Shown piece by piece: positions 1 to 10,705 of a DNA stretch of 64,000 bases. Within the stretch, counting starts at the first letter, position 1; each line of letters begins with the position of its first letter. This DNA is from Carex sylvatica (taxonomy: Eukaryota; Streptophyta; Magnoliopsida; Poales; Cyperaceae): assembly GCA_964058845.1 (NCBI GenBank), contig CAXKVR010000415.1, positions 1 through 64,000 on the forward strand, in the 5' to 3' direction. The translations under genes and the position numbers were made by a program. The notes under the pieces were generated by a model. It was not told the origin of the DNA. It saw nothing but the letters and a program-made list of their open reading frames with translations, and did no database searches.

Positions 1-206
1 ACTTGACAAAATGTTTTAATTGAGACGCAATATAAAATAATGGTATCGGATCCTAATTCTTTGCCTAGACTTTGGGTAAATATTTTAAGAGAGCATTTTT
101 TATTTCATACAACGCACGGATTATATGGAGTGTCGTTTTAGTTCTATAGTTTGTATGTTGTAAGAAGTCAAATCTACTCTGTTAAAATTCTTCACCTAAA
201 GTTTGA
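1..206. other. AT-rich stretch, no gene
   Basis: I see no coding signal or repeat here. It is the left flank of the hAT-type element that starts at 215. Confidence 0.5.
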
Positions 207-214
207 GCTCAGCC

Positions 215-748
215 TAGGGGTTTGCTAACGGGTACGGGCTGGGCAGGTAGGGTATACCCGGGGTCGGGTATGGGTATGGGTCGGGTACGGGTATCACGGG
301 TATACGGGTATCACGGGCCGGGTATCACGGGTATTTTTTTCAAAACCCGTACCCTACCTGTCTTATACCCGTGCCCGTGGTACCCTTGACGGGCAGGGCG
401 GTCCGGGTAGGGTACCCGGTCCGGTTTTTTTTTTTTTTTTCTCTGTTTTCTTTCTGTTTTTTTTTTCTGGCAGCAAATTCGAAATTTCAAAAAAATTTGA
501 ATTTTTAACGGGTCGGGTACGGGTACGGGTACGGGGTCGGGCGCCGGGTCGGGTCGGGCGGGTACGGGCGTAATTCAGGCCGAGTTTGCCCGGGTATTGA
601 ACCAAATAACCGTACCCTACCCGTTTTATGCCCGTACCCGTGTACCCGTTTACCCGACCTATACCCGGGCTCGGACACGGGTACCCCGGGTACCGAGCAC
701 GGGCGGGTCGAATACGGGCCGCCCAACCTGGATTTTTGCAACCCACTA
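215..748. mobile_element. hAT-type MITE, CGGGTACGGG family, copy A
   Basis: The element starts TAGGGGTTTGC and ends TTGCAACCCACTA, giving imperfect inverted ends TAGGGGTTTGC / TAGTGGGTTGC. It is flanked by an exact 8-bp target duplication GCTCAGCC (207-214 and 749-756). TAGNG ends with an 8-bp duplication are the hAT pattern. The interior is almost entirely GGGTACGG / CCCGTACC motifs around a T-rich core (about 423-470). It has no transposase, so it is non-autonomous. Open frames across it arise only from the repetitive GC-rich sequence and are not genes. A second copy lies at 42041-42610. Confidence 0.85.
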
Positions 749-756
749 GCTCAGCC

Positions 757-1539
757 AACATTAATGAATCCATATCAACCCAGGTACCTGAGTTACAAGC
801 TATAAATCTGGACTATTCTTTTCATGTGGTACGAATTCATGTGGTGCAAGCTATAATACATATTGACTTTCTGATTGTAAACGGAGTTCATTCGGTCCTC
901 GCTTAAAACACAGGAAGATCTTTAATATTAGTGCAGATTTAATTCGTACAAATTTTATGCATTAACTCAAAAAATTCATTTTTGAGTTAATGCAGACGAT
1001 ACGAATTCCTTTTGCCCGCCAGTAGGAACTACTACTATGCAACTCATTTCCGAGTTTGGACCTAGAGAATTAAAGACAATATTTTATTTTTTTGATGAAA
1101 AAGACAAAATTATTGATATCATTTTTTTCGCTAGAAAAATAGAGGTCTAAATGTGCACACTACTATTCTACTACTGAATAAAAAATTGCATACGAACATA
1201 AATGGAGAAGACTTTCTGCCGTGTAGAGTGTGAGGATATAGAAATCTTTGACTAAATATATACAGATATTTATCCATGTGCGATTAGAAGAAAGCTACAC
1301 GGATTACTACATAAATCCGTGTACAATTCCTTGCCTGTGGTGCTCTTTATTACCGAGTTACACGGATTATTACATAAACAGCCATGTACGATTACTATTT
1401 TTACACGGACGTTTAGTTAAATATCTGTATACAATTACTATTTCTACACGGATTATTACATAAACAATTGTGTACAATTCCTTAAAAAATTACATATATC
1501 AATTACGTTTAGCTAATTAAAAATAAATAAATAATATAT
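757..1539. other. Intergenic, small hairpins, no gene
   Basis: A short fold-back lies near 920-1012 (TTAACTCAAAAA arm pairing with TTTTTGAGTTAA). A related hairpin occurs near 43650-43735. From about 1240 the motif TACACGGATTA recurs in both orientations and continues past the PPR fragment. No coding gene is evident. Confidence 0.5.
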
Positions 1540-1680
1540 ATAACCTATGTGCCGAATTGAGAATTCAGCACATAGGTGATCCTTTCTTGTTGAGATCTTA
1601 TAGGCCGAATTTGATACTTTCTTATTAAAATATATATAACCTATGTGCTGAATTGGAAATTCAGCACATAGGTGATCCTT
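1540..1680. repeat. Tandem pair of hairpin units
   Basis: Two direct copies about 110 bp apart each carry an inverted repeat: ACCTATGTGC...GCACATAGGT followed by GATCCTTTC. Each can fold into a short stem. Function is unknown. Confidence 0.6.
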
Positions 1681-1869
1681 TCGAGTTGTTAACCTGCAAC
1701 GTTTGAAACAAACCAAAAAACAAAAGTTAGAATTAGTAGGACACAATATTAATAACATAAATTAGAATTAAAACACATTTTATAAAAAAATTAAAGAAAT
1801 TAGAATTAACTTCACCTTTCTGGTCATAGCTAGAGTCATTCTAAGGTATTATACTTTTTAACATTCGGC

Positions 1870-2073
1870 TTATGCCCTCTGACAACCATTTGTATAAAAC
1901 AGTTGTTTAGCGCTCTCTAAATGACTCCTTTTGCACAGGCCCTTTAACAAGGTGTTGTAACAAGCTAGATCAGGCTCGAGCCCTTTAGAAATCAAGCCCT
2001 GCATTATATCCCTCGTTGCATCAATGTAATTCCGAACATCAGGCACAACACCTTTGGAACTCATGATAGCCAA
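1870..2073 (-). pseudogene. Pentatricopeptide repeat (PPR) protein fragment
   Basis: The 67 residues read like part of a P-class PPR protein: one repeat end (SKGVVPDVRNY) and one near-complete repeat (GLISKGLEPDLACYNTLLKG, then LCKRSHLESAKQLF). PPR proteins bind organellar RNA and usually contain ten or more repeats. Here no mitochondrial or plastid targeting segment and no further repeats are visible on either side, and the frame ends directly after the second repeat. It lies inside a region of recurring TACACGG motifs, so it may have been carried by a transposon. I call it a gene fragment rather than a small gene. Confidence 0.6.
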
Positions 2074-2120
2074 TACTAATTAAGCAATAATAATTAGTAA
2101 CATAAAATTAGAGAAAGAAA

Positions 2121-2165
<45 letters not shown>

Positions 2166-2935
2166 ACTAATTAACTTTAGCAAGATAGAGAGAAGAAATA
2201 CAAATTAACTTCAAAAATCTCAGATTCTAGTTTTCTTGTATGCAGAAATCAGACCAACATTCAATACAGAGAAAGAGAGATTATTAATTGATCAAAACGA
2301 CGCTGAAAGAATGCCTTTTATATAACCAAAAATCTAGAAGAACATTTCTATACGGATTTTTAAGTATAAATCTGTGTAGCTCTCTCAAAACTTTCTACAC
2401 TGTTATCTCACAAGCTTTCTACGCTGTTATTTAAACAAACATCCGTGTACAATTCCTACATTTTCTCACGGTTCTTTAATTAAATATCTATGTAGCTCTC
2501 TCAAGGCTTTCTACACTGTTATTTAAACAATAAGCCGTGTACATTTCTTAATAAACGTCCGTGTAGCTCTCTCACGGCTTTCTACACTGATTCTTTAATA
2601 AATATCCATGTAGAGATCTCACAGATATTTCAGGCTTCCAAAAAATTATAATTTTTATAGAGTTTTTATATAATTTTTATATAAAATTATCAAATCTATA
2701 TACAATTTGTAGTGTACAATGATCATTTATGTAGTAGCGGTGATAGCTTAATTTTTAGCTCCCCGACAATTCTATAAATTGGACGATGCTCAAAATTTTG
2801 TAGAAATTTTGGACTTGTTCTCTGACACGAGTCATTAGTTACTTCACACTAATTAATTTGTACCAATCAATGCTTCTATAGGTTCGAATAAAAATTAAAA
2901 ATCAATAACTTTTTCCATATAATAAAGATGAGAAT
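2074..2935. other. Repeat-rich intergenic DNA, no gene
   Basis: It holds a (TA)n tract and the second half of the TACACGG motif region. Nothing coding is seen. Confidence 0.45.
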
Positions 2936-3309
2936 GAGTTTATGGTGCTATGTATAGCACGGATTGGTCTGTAATACGGATTAATATTTTCGTTTTTAAA
3001 ATTCTAAATATCAATTCAAACCATTCAACATGATTCTCATATAAATATGTACTTGCAGATCAAATTTTATTTTTTTAAAAAAAATTACTATGTTTTAAAA
3101 AAGGTAGAAAATCACTGATTTTAAATGGTCTTGAATTTTCAGATCAAGTGATTTTACATCTATCTTAAAATATAGTAAATCTAAAAATATAAAATTTGGT
3201 ATGCAAATAGTCATATGAGAATCATGTTAAACAGTTCAGATGAACCGTTAAAACTTTGAAAATGAAACTATTGATTCATATTACGAACCAGTCATTGTAC
3301 CATAGACTC
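2936..3309. mobile_element. Fold-back MITE
   Basis: The ends are imperfect inverted repeats, GAGTTTATGGTGCTATG / GAGTCTATGGTACAATG. Further matching arms carry ATGATTCTCAT and ATGAGAATCAT around an AT-rich centre. There is no coding capacity. I could not find a convincing target duplication, so the superfamily is open. Confidence 0.55.
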
Positions 3310-3616
3310 ACTCGGTGATGAAGTCAAACTTTTCAACTTTTCATCCACAAAATATCTTCTAAAGTTCTAACATTAGAGCATACGTAGCGTTAGTCACTAG
3401 ACTAACCTGATTCTCAATTAACATCCTGAACTAGTTTTTCCAGATAAAAATGAACTTTTTAACAGTACCTCACAACGAGTTCATTAATTAGGCAGCATGC
3501 AAACTTTCTAGTTATAACTGGTTCACTAAGAATCCAATCAAATTAGCTGCTCAATTTAACAATGCAGCACGGAAATTAATCAGTTCACGAGTAGAAACAA
3601 AAATATTTATGTTCTC

Positions 3617-4009
3617 GAGTAGAACTAGCGTGTTCTATATAGTTCACCAAAGTATTTTGGTGAACTCAAGTCTAAAATTTATTGAATAATTGTATTGCAA
3701 CCCACTTACCTTACGAGTGATGTGTCTACGTGTGAAAATTTTAAACATTCGAATTAATTTAGTATAAAGTCAAGTTGTCAAAATTAGAAGGTAAAAAATT
3801 AATTTTAATACATTTATTTTTTGAATTTTTTTGACCACTTGACTCTATGCAAAATTAATTATAAATTAATTTTTTTATATGTAAACGTATTATTCGTAAT
3901 ATGGGCGGGTTTCAAGGATTCAGATTCATTGTTTGAGGCCAATTCGATGGGTTTTAGATTTGAGTTCACTAAGAAGCTTTGTGAACTTAAGAACACCCTA
4001 GTTTTACTC
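3617..4009. mobile_element. Mutator-type fold-back MITE (GAGTAGAACTAG family), copy 1
   Basis: It begins GAGTAGAACTAGCGTGTTCT and ends ACACCCTAGTTTTACTC. The long arms contain the family landmarks: TTTGGTGAACT near each end and GACTTTATACT-like blocks beside the centre. The flanks TATGTTCTC (3608-3616) and TATGTTATG (4010-4018) match at 7 of 9, fitting a decayed 9-bp Mutator-type duplication. Other copies are at 29412, 32672, 37538 and, in part, 40650. Confidence 0.75.
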
Positions 4010-4171
4010 TATGTTATGAATAGAATCAATATAAAATTTGAGCATTCATGCATCCATATGAAAAAAATATGATAACAAACATGAAGACACATAACATGCA
4101 GTTAAAAAAACGACCAGAATCTTTATTTAAAGAGATCTTATTCTGTTCCATTTAAATTTTTGCGAAATTTA

Positions 4172-4348
<177 letters not shown>

Positions 4349-4749
4349 TTATTGCAAAATTATAGCATTCATAAGCAAAAACTGAAACAATTCAATTCTG
4401 TCAAACCCAATTTATGGCCCAAACAAAGGAACTCAACTTAAATACCCTCCTCAGGCCGAAATAGGCTTGTATCAGTTTATATATTTTTGCGAATGTATTA
4501 GTCATTTTAAGTATTTAGGATTATCAAACATGAAAATAATAAAAAGACGTTATTAAAAGTTTGTGAATTTTTTTCATAATATTATTATTAAAAAATGTAT
4601 ATCTAATCTGACGTGCAAAATTCTGTTTGTTTTATCAGGGCTACGCGTAATGTGCCCTTAGGCTGAATTTATTTTGAAACCCTATTTTGGGACTGTACTC
4701 GAGGTTGAACCTGAACTGAGAGCACCTGGAATTGATTGCGGTGCGGAAT

Positions 4750-4905
4750 AGGTCCAATAGGCTCCGGGACCATCTGACTTGCTTTAAGATCCGTGCGCTT
4801 CACTATATTGGTACACTGTACACACGTCAATTTTTGTGCATGCGGATCTTAAAGTTGATCGAACAGTTCTTGAGCCTATGGGACCCAAAATTAGATCCGA
4901 TTTTC
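4750..4905. repeat. Inverted repeat in a pseudogene intron
   Basis: Arms CCAATAGGCTCC.. and ..GAGCCTATGGGACC, together with TTTAAGATCCG and CGGATCTTAAA, pair across a short centre. It is probably a small MITE, but no target duplication is identified. Confidence 0.45.
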
Positions 4906-5784
4906 ATCAGACCTACTACGTCCTCCTTAGAATTTAGAATTTTCTTTTAATACAAAATTGTAAGTCACGATCCAATTAATTTTATACAGAAATTTAATTT
5001 TGACTGTGGAAGACTATATATGCCACTACCATCCGGCCGTAGGTTTGATGGTATCTATGATTTAGATAGGTACTTTCTTTTTCTGATAGATAGATCGCTG
5101 AACTAAAAAAATGCGGACCTTATTGCACTGCGCAGTGCTAGGAGATGATCATGATGGTACGATACTCTTATTTCATCATTCAAGACATCCGGTAAGGTTT
5201 TATTATTGAGCTCGTGCACACCTACAAATAATTCAATTATAGTTGCAAGCGAATTGAAGACAGGCAAAAAAAAAAAATCAAAGTACGTACTAGAAAAGTT
5301 AAGAAAATAAAAACTATGAGCAACTAAAAATGAGAGAGGAGATGACATATCATTTTCCGTTATGTAAATGACGGGATTTTTGTAGTTAGACTTGGTGTAA
5401 AGCATTAGATCTCTAATTCCAGGAGGGTATATGTTAATAAAAGAACTCGCAAAGGGCTGCACATGCAGAATGATATAGCTAGTCTGAATAAATTATTACA
5501 AGCGCATAATTTGTCCAAACTATCTGTACAAATTAATTGTTGGGAAGTCACTTACCTTTGGTAGTTGAATACCATTGCGCTCACCTGTTACAGCACAGAA
5601 AAATAATACAATGTACTGATATTAGAAGAATTTACGTGTCTTGGTAATGAGAGTTCAAATTTAGCAAAGCCTGGTAGCTTAATAGTAAAATTTTCTTAAA
5701 TTTAAGTATATGATATTCATTTATTTCAGAATAAAGAATGTATGTACGTACCAGTAAGATTAGCCTTGGAATCAGTATTGTAAC

Positions 5785-5986
5785 TGTTAAAATTGTAAGA
5801 GAGAATAAATGTAAGAAAACAATCTTATTATTGCAATCTTAATTTGAGGTTTACATATATCTCTATTTATAGAAGAATTCTAAAACTAGCCGTTACAACT
5901 ACCAACTACATATTAATTACAACTATTAACTTATATCTCCTAATTTATTATTTTACAATTCCCTAAACTAGCCGTTATTTTCAACA
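5785..5986 (-). repeat. 3' LTR of copia element 1
   Basis: It is 202 bp, starts TG and ends CA, and is identical by eye to the LTR at 10504-10705. The last 19 nt of the polyprotein frame run into this LTR, ending at a TAG at 5968-5970. Confidence 0.95.
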
Positions 5987-8075
5987 CTCCCCCTCAAGCT
6001 AGGAATGTAAATATCGTACAATCCTAGCTTGCTTATAATTTTTTCAAATGGACCCGGATCCAAGCCTTTAGTGAAGATATCCGCGAGTTGATCTTCACTT
6101 TTTACGTATGGTGTTTCAATTTCTTTTGCTTGAACCTTTTCTCTAACAAAGTGGCAATCTACTTCTATATGTTTTGTGCGTTCATGAAACACGGGATTAG
6201 AAGCTATATGTCGTGCCGAATTGTTGTCGCAATACATTTTCATTGGAGCTTGAGTTATAAATCCCATGTCTAATAGGAGTTGTTTGATCCAAGTTAATTC
6301 GCTTGCGGTTGATGCCATGGCACGATATTCGGCTTCAGCGCTTGATCGTGCTACAACATTTTGTTTCTTGCTTTTCCATGTGACTAGATTTCCGCCTACA
6401 AATGTGCAAAAACCAGTTGTTGATTTTCTATCAAAGCTTCCGGCCCAATCTGCATCGGAATAGCCACATATATCATTAGAATTATTATTTTTCATCCAAA
6501 TACCTTTACCGGGATTATTTTTTAAAAATCTCAAAATTCTATTTACGGCTTCTAAATGTGGTGTTCTTGGTGAGTGCATGAATTTACTAATTTGACTTAC
6601 AGAAAAAGAAATATCCGGACGTGTAACAGTTAGGTATATCAATTTTCCTACAAGTCTTTGGAATTGATTTATGTCTTCTAAAGGTTCTCCATCTTCACTA
6701 TTTAATTTGCATTTGTTGTCAATTGGGGTAGAGGCCGGTTTACATCCTAATTTACCGGTTTCTTTTAACAAATCAAGTGTATATTTTCTTTGACAAATAA
6801 AAAGTCCTTTATTCGAAGTGGCTATCTCTATTCCTAAAAAATACTTAAGGTATCCTAAATCTTTTATGTCAAATTTTTCCTTGAGTTGTTTCTTAATATT
6901 TTGAATTTGGTCGAAATTATTTCCGGTAATTATGATGTCATCTACATATACTAAAATAAGAGTAGTATTGAAACCGTCACATTTTGTAAATAAAGAATGA
7001 TCGGCGTTACTGATTTTAAAATTGCAAGAAATTAAATAAGAGCTAAGTTTGCCATACCATGCCCGTGGAGATTGCTTCAATCCATAAATTGATTTATTAA
7101 GCCTACAAGCCAAGTTAGAATTTGTTTCTAATTTATGACCGGGTGGTAATATCATATACACCTCTTCTTCAAGTGTTCCTTGAAGGAATGCATTTTTCAC
7201 ATCCATTTGGTAGAGGTCCCAACCATTGTTCACGGCAATAGAAAATAAAATCCTTACGGTATTCATTTTTGCAACCGGTGCAAATGTCTCGTTATAGTCT
7301 ATGCCATAGGTTTGGGTAAATCCTTTAGCTACAAGTCTTGCTTTATACCTTTCTATGGTTCCATCACTATTGTATTTGATTTTATACACCCATTTACAAC
7401 CAACCAATTTTTTATTTTTTGGTAGAGAAACAATTTTCCAAGTTTCATTTTGCTCTAAGGCTTTTAATTCCTCATCCATAGCCTTACACCATATTGGACT
7501 TTTAATTGCTTCTTGGTAATTTTTTGGTTCTAATACTTTTTCAATACTAGTGAGAAATATATGGTACTTGGTTGAGATGTTATTATATGAAACAAAATTT
7601 TCAATTGGATATTGCACCGAATATGTCACATAATCTCTAAGTCTAGTTGATGGTTGTCGTTCTCTAGATGATGTTCTTCTAATCGATAAAATTTCTTCTG
7701 TTTCATTTTCATTTATGTCATCATTAGTTTCATTTTCTTGATTGTTTTCAACTTGATGATTGTTTTTAGGAATAAGACTCAAATCATCTAAGTAAGGCAA
7801 AACTATATTGTCATTTTGATTATTTAAATATGGTTGATGAAGTATTTCTTTTTCTTTGAAATATGGTTCATTTTCCAAAAAAAAAACGTTCCTAGAAAGA
7901 TATAATTTCTTTTTAATTGGATCATAGCATTTATAGCCCTTTTATAATGTGAATATCCTAAGAAAATAGTTTTTTGTGATACAAAATCAAGCTTATCATT
8001 TCTTTTGATATGTACGAAACTTGTACAACCAAATACTCTCATATGATCATAAGTGATTTTTTGTTGATAAAGAAT
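5968..8075 (-). pseudogene. Copia pol: integrase end, reverse transcriptase and RNase H
   Basis: From 8075 the integrase frame continues (MRVFGCTSFVH, IFLGYSHYK) until a one-base shift near 7938-7947, inside a run of A/T bases. From there to 5968 one frame stays open. It carries the copia RT core (GCKWVYKIKYNSDGTIERYK, KARLVAKGFTQ, FAPVAKMNT, DVKNAFLQG, GLKQSPRAWY), the catalytic YVDD and RNase H landmarks (GYSDADWAG, CDNNSARHIASNP, RTKHIEVDCHF). RT copies element RNA into cDNA in the virus-like particle, and RNase H removes the RNA strand. RT/RNase H is intact in itself but cannot be translated from the normal start without bypassing two stops and a frameshift. Confidence 0.92.
5987..5998 (-). 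other. Polypurine tract of copia element 1
   Basis: On the element strand the LTR is preceded by TTGAGGGGGAG, the usual plus-strand primer site. It is also coding (residues LRGS of the polyprotein tail). Confidence 0.85.
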
Positions 8076-9167
8076 TTATAATGGACTTTTATTTTCTAAA
8101 TTAACACTAGGTAATCTATTGATTAAATGAGTGGCACAAAGTACGGCATCTGACCAATAAATTTTAGGAACATTATTTTGAAATAATAAAGATCGTGTCA
8201 TTTCTAATAAGTGTCTATTTTTTCTTTCCGATACACCATTTTGTTCGGGAGTATTTATACAAGTTGTTTGATGTATAATACCTTTTTCTCTAAAGAGACT
8301 TGAAAACTTTCTATTTATAAATTCAGTCCCATTATCCGATCTAAAGATTTTTAATTTTGCATTAAATTGTGTTTCTATGAGACATAAAAATTCATAAAAG
8401 CAATCAAATACTTCATCTTTAGATTTCAGTAAATATAACCAAGTTGCTTTTGTAAAATCATCAATAAATAAAAGAAAATATTTGAATCCATTATATGACT
8501 CTATTGGAGCCGGTCCCCATACATCGGAATGTACTAAATCAAAAGAAGCTTTACTTTTGCTAGTAGAAAGAGAAAAATGAAGTTTTGTTTGTTTTGCTAA
8601 CTTGCAAATTTCACAATTAGTACAATTTAAATTTTTAAAATCTAAAATACTATTTAAAATCTTGTCGGAAGGATGTCCAAGTCTCTTATGCCACAGATCA
8701 GAATTAACGACTTTTGCAGAAGCACATAAATTTAATTTGGAGTTCAAAAGATAATGTCCATTTTCTAGAAATCCTTCACCAATCTTGACCCCGGTTTTCC
8801 GGTCCTGAAATACAACGTTTTTATAAGAAAATATTACATTACAATTTAATTCTTGTGTTAATTTATTTACAGAAATTAAATTTACAGAAAATGTTTCTAA
8901 ATATAAAACATTTTTAATTTTTTTATTGCATAGATTAATTTCTCCTACGCCATTTATTTTTGCCTTCATTCCGTTTGCAACCAATACAAAATTATTACCA
9001 TTGGTCGGGTTGAGGTTTGACAGTAGTTGTTTATTCCCAAACATATGATCTGTTGCACCACTATCTATAATAATTTGATTAAAAAAAAAAATTTTCGAGT
9101 TAGAAGCAATACCACATGTGCTGGGAGTGTTCTGATTGTTCATCATTGCACAAAACTGCTGAAAATA
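8076..9167 (-). pseudogene. Copia protease and integrase region
   Basis: The frame is the same as gag but follows an in-frame TAG. The aspartic protease active site is DSGATDHM. The integrase zinc-binding HHCC module appears as WHKRLGHPS...CEICKLAK. The catalytic core follows with HSDVWGP, FIDDFTKATWLYL, RSDNGTEF and PEQNGVSERKNRHLLEM, so the D, D and E residues are present. The frame ends in TAA at 8076-8078, directly after NKSPL, and the same frame resumes after it (ILYQQK...). A single base change in an otherwise open frame is the simplest reading. Confidence 0.92.
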
Positions 9168-10445
9168 CTACTGCATATGATCTCCAGCACCTGACCCGCC
9201 AGAAACTGACCCGCCAGCGCCCATAAGGCTTCTTGACCCGTCTGGGAATGACCCGTTTCCGAAATTTGCTGCTGACCCGCCAGAAACTGACCCGTTTCCG
9301 AAAAAATGGTTATCGGATCCGCCAGAGTTAATGGATCCGCCAGGTTGAACCCATGCTCCACTGGTGAGTTGGTTAAAGGGTCCGCCTCCACTGTTATTGG
9401 GTCCGTGGCTTACCAAACCGGATCCGTCACATCCTCTGGCAGATCCATTAGTATTTAAACCATACCCAGTAACAGTTTGAAAGGTGTTATTGGGTCCGAA
9501 TTCAATTCCAGACGAACCCACTAGCCCATTAAACCCTTTCTCTTCAACAGAGACAGCATAACTTCTGTTTTTTTCACTATTTTTTTCCCAATTTCGATTC
9601 TGATCATTTCCTTTCCATTTTTTTGGTCTAAGATGGGGATAAAGATGCCAACATTTATCTTGAGTGTGGCCATCCTTTTTACAGTGATTATATTTTTCAT
9701 TTTTTGATTGATTTGGGCGATTTTGAAAGCTAGGATTTTGATTAAAAAATTTTACGGCTAAGCCATGGGTTTCGTGTCTCTCGTGGTTTACAATTTGACC
9801 ATTCATGGCAAGTCTTCTACTTTCCTCTTGTTGAATTAAACTTTTAATTTGAGAGTAAGAGGGAAGAGGTACCGTGGTCATGATTTGAGATCTTACGGCT
9901 TCATAGCTCGGGTTTAGACCCGCGAGGTACTGAAAAATATCATCCTCCTCAGCCCGTTTCTGAAGTGTGGCCAAATCCGTTGTAAACGGTCGGTAAGATT
10001 GAAGTTCATTACGTTTTTTCTCAAGAGCGCTAAGGTACTCAGTATGACTTCTTGACCCTTGTTTTTCTTGTTGGATCTCCTGCATAAGTTGATAGATGTG
10101 AGAAAAATTATTTTGTTGACCATACATACTCTTTACTGCTTCCCATAGTTCATGTGCCGTTTCGGCAATCGTGAAGAGTTCGGATACGGTCGGTTCCATA
10201 GAGTTGAGTAGTAAAGTAACAATTCTATCGTTTGTAGTTCTCCATTTTTTTGTTGCTATTGTTTCGTCGGGTGTTATCTTGCTTGTGTCTGCAATTACTG
10301 GTTGCTTCTCTTCACCCGTAATGAATTCTAACATTTCTCGACCACTCAGGGCCCTAGAGGCTGCCCTTGCCCATGACACATAATTTCTGCCATTGAGCAA
10401 GTTATTGGTTAGCTTCGAGAAGTTCACTGCTTCTTCTTGAGCCAT
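9168..10445 (-). CDS. gag: Copia element 1 Gag (nucleocapsid precursor)
   Basis: Begins at ATG 59 nt after the start of the primer site; 425 residues. The N-terminal half is a plant copia gag core (FSKLTNNLLNGRNYVSWARA, later LWEAVKSMYGQ and QYLAGLNPSYEAVRSQI). A zinc-knuckle-like HCKKDGHTQDKC follows, but the first cysteine of CX2CX4HX4C is a tyrosine, so the knuckle is probably impaired. The C-terminal ~110 residues are unusual: rich in Gly, Ser and Asn and built from short repeats (SVSGGSG, GNGS, NSGGS), encoded by recurring GACCCGCCAGAAAC-type DNA. Gag would coat the element RNA. It ends at an amber codon in frame with protease, so it could be a product in its own right. Confidence 0.88.
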   Translation of the reverse strand: MAQEEAVNFSKLTNNLLNGRNYVSWARAASRALSGREMLEFITGEEKQPVIADTSKITPDETIATKKWRTTNDRIVTLLLNSMEPTVSELFTIAETAHELWEAVKSMYGQQNNFSHIYQLMQEIQQEKQGSRSHTEYLSALEKKRNELQSYRPFTTDLATLQKRAEEDDIFQYLAGLNPSYEAVRSQIMTTVPLPSYSQIKSLIQQEESRRLAMNGQIVNHERHETHGLAVKFFNQNPSFQNRPNQSKNEKYNHCKKDGHTQDKCWHLYPHLRPKKWKGNDQNRNWEKNSEKNRSYAVSVEEKGFNGLVGSSGIEFGPNNTFQTVTGYGLNTNGSARGCDGSGLVSHGPNNSGGGPFNQLTSGAWVQPGGSINSGGSDNHFFGNGSVSGGSAANFGNGSFPDGSRSLMGAGGSVSGGSGAGDHMQ

Positions 10446-10491
10446 TTTTCTTTTTGCTGAATTTTATCGCACTTTTCGGTTACCACTCAGG

Positions 10492-10503
10492 GCTCTGATA
10501 CCA
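10492..10503 (-). other. Primer binding site of copia element 1
   Basis: On the element strand TGGTATCAGAGC directly follows the 5' LTR. It is complementary to the 3' end of initiator methionine tRNA, the usual copia primer. Confidence 0.92.
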
Positions 10504-10705
10504 TGTTAAAATTGTAAGAGAGAATAAATGTAAGAAAACAATCTTATTATTGCAATCTTAATTTGAGGTTTACATATATCTCTATTTATAGAAGAATTCT
10601 AAAACTAGCCGTTACAACTACCAACTACATATTAATTACAACTATTAACTTATATCTCCTAATTTATTATTTTACAATTCCCTAAACTAGCCGTTATTTT
10701 CAACA
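10504..10705 (-). repeat. 5' LTR of copia element 1
   Basis: It is 202 bp and matches 5785-5986 at every base I compared. It is followed on the right by the target duplication GTAAC. Confidence 0.95.

Larger units (their letters stand above)
1240..2640. repeat. TACACGG-motif repeat region around a PPR fragment
   Basis: Many degenerate copies of a motif near TACACGGATTTATTAAATAA occur on both sides of the PPR fragment (1260-1470 and 2340-2640). Arrays of subterminal motifs flanking a captured gene piece resemble CACTA-type elements. CACTACTATT at 1154 and TTTGTAGTG near 2717 could be ends, but no 3-bp target duplication is visible, so the class is unproven. A (TA)n microsatellite lies at about 2130-2160. 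Confidence 0.35.
5785..10705 (-). mobile_element. Ty1/copia LTR retrotransposon, element 1
   Basis: The element is complete in outline and lies on the minus strand: LTR, tRNA-iMet-type primer site, gag, protease, integrase, reverse transcriptase, RNase H, polypurine tract, LTR. The two 202-bp LTRs (TGTTGAAAAT...CAATTTTAACA on the element strand) look identical base for base. A 5-bp duplication GTAAC flanks it (5780-5784 and 10706-10710). Integrase precedes RT, which defines copia order. The polyprotein is broken by two in-frame stops (9168-9170 and 8076-8078) and one frameshift near 7938-7947. It interrupts an exon of the GH1 pseudogene. Confidence 0.95.

Noticed and set aside
363..906. Open frames of 70-136 codons on both strands across the CGGGTACGGG sequence
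   Set aside because: They are low-complexity Arg/Pro/Gly/Tyr-rich products of a non-coding repeat inside a hAT-type MITE.
1154..2720. Definite CACTA transposon
   Set aside because: End-like CACTACTATT and TTTGTAGTG occur, but they match each other weakly and no 3-bp target duplication is seen; kept only as a repeat region.
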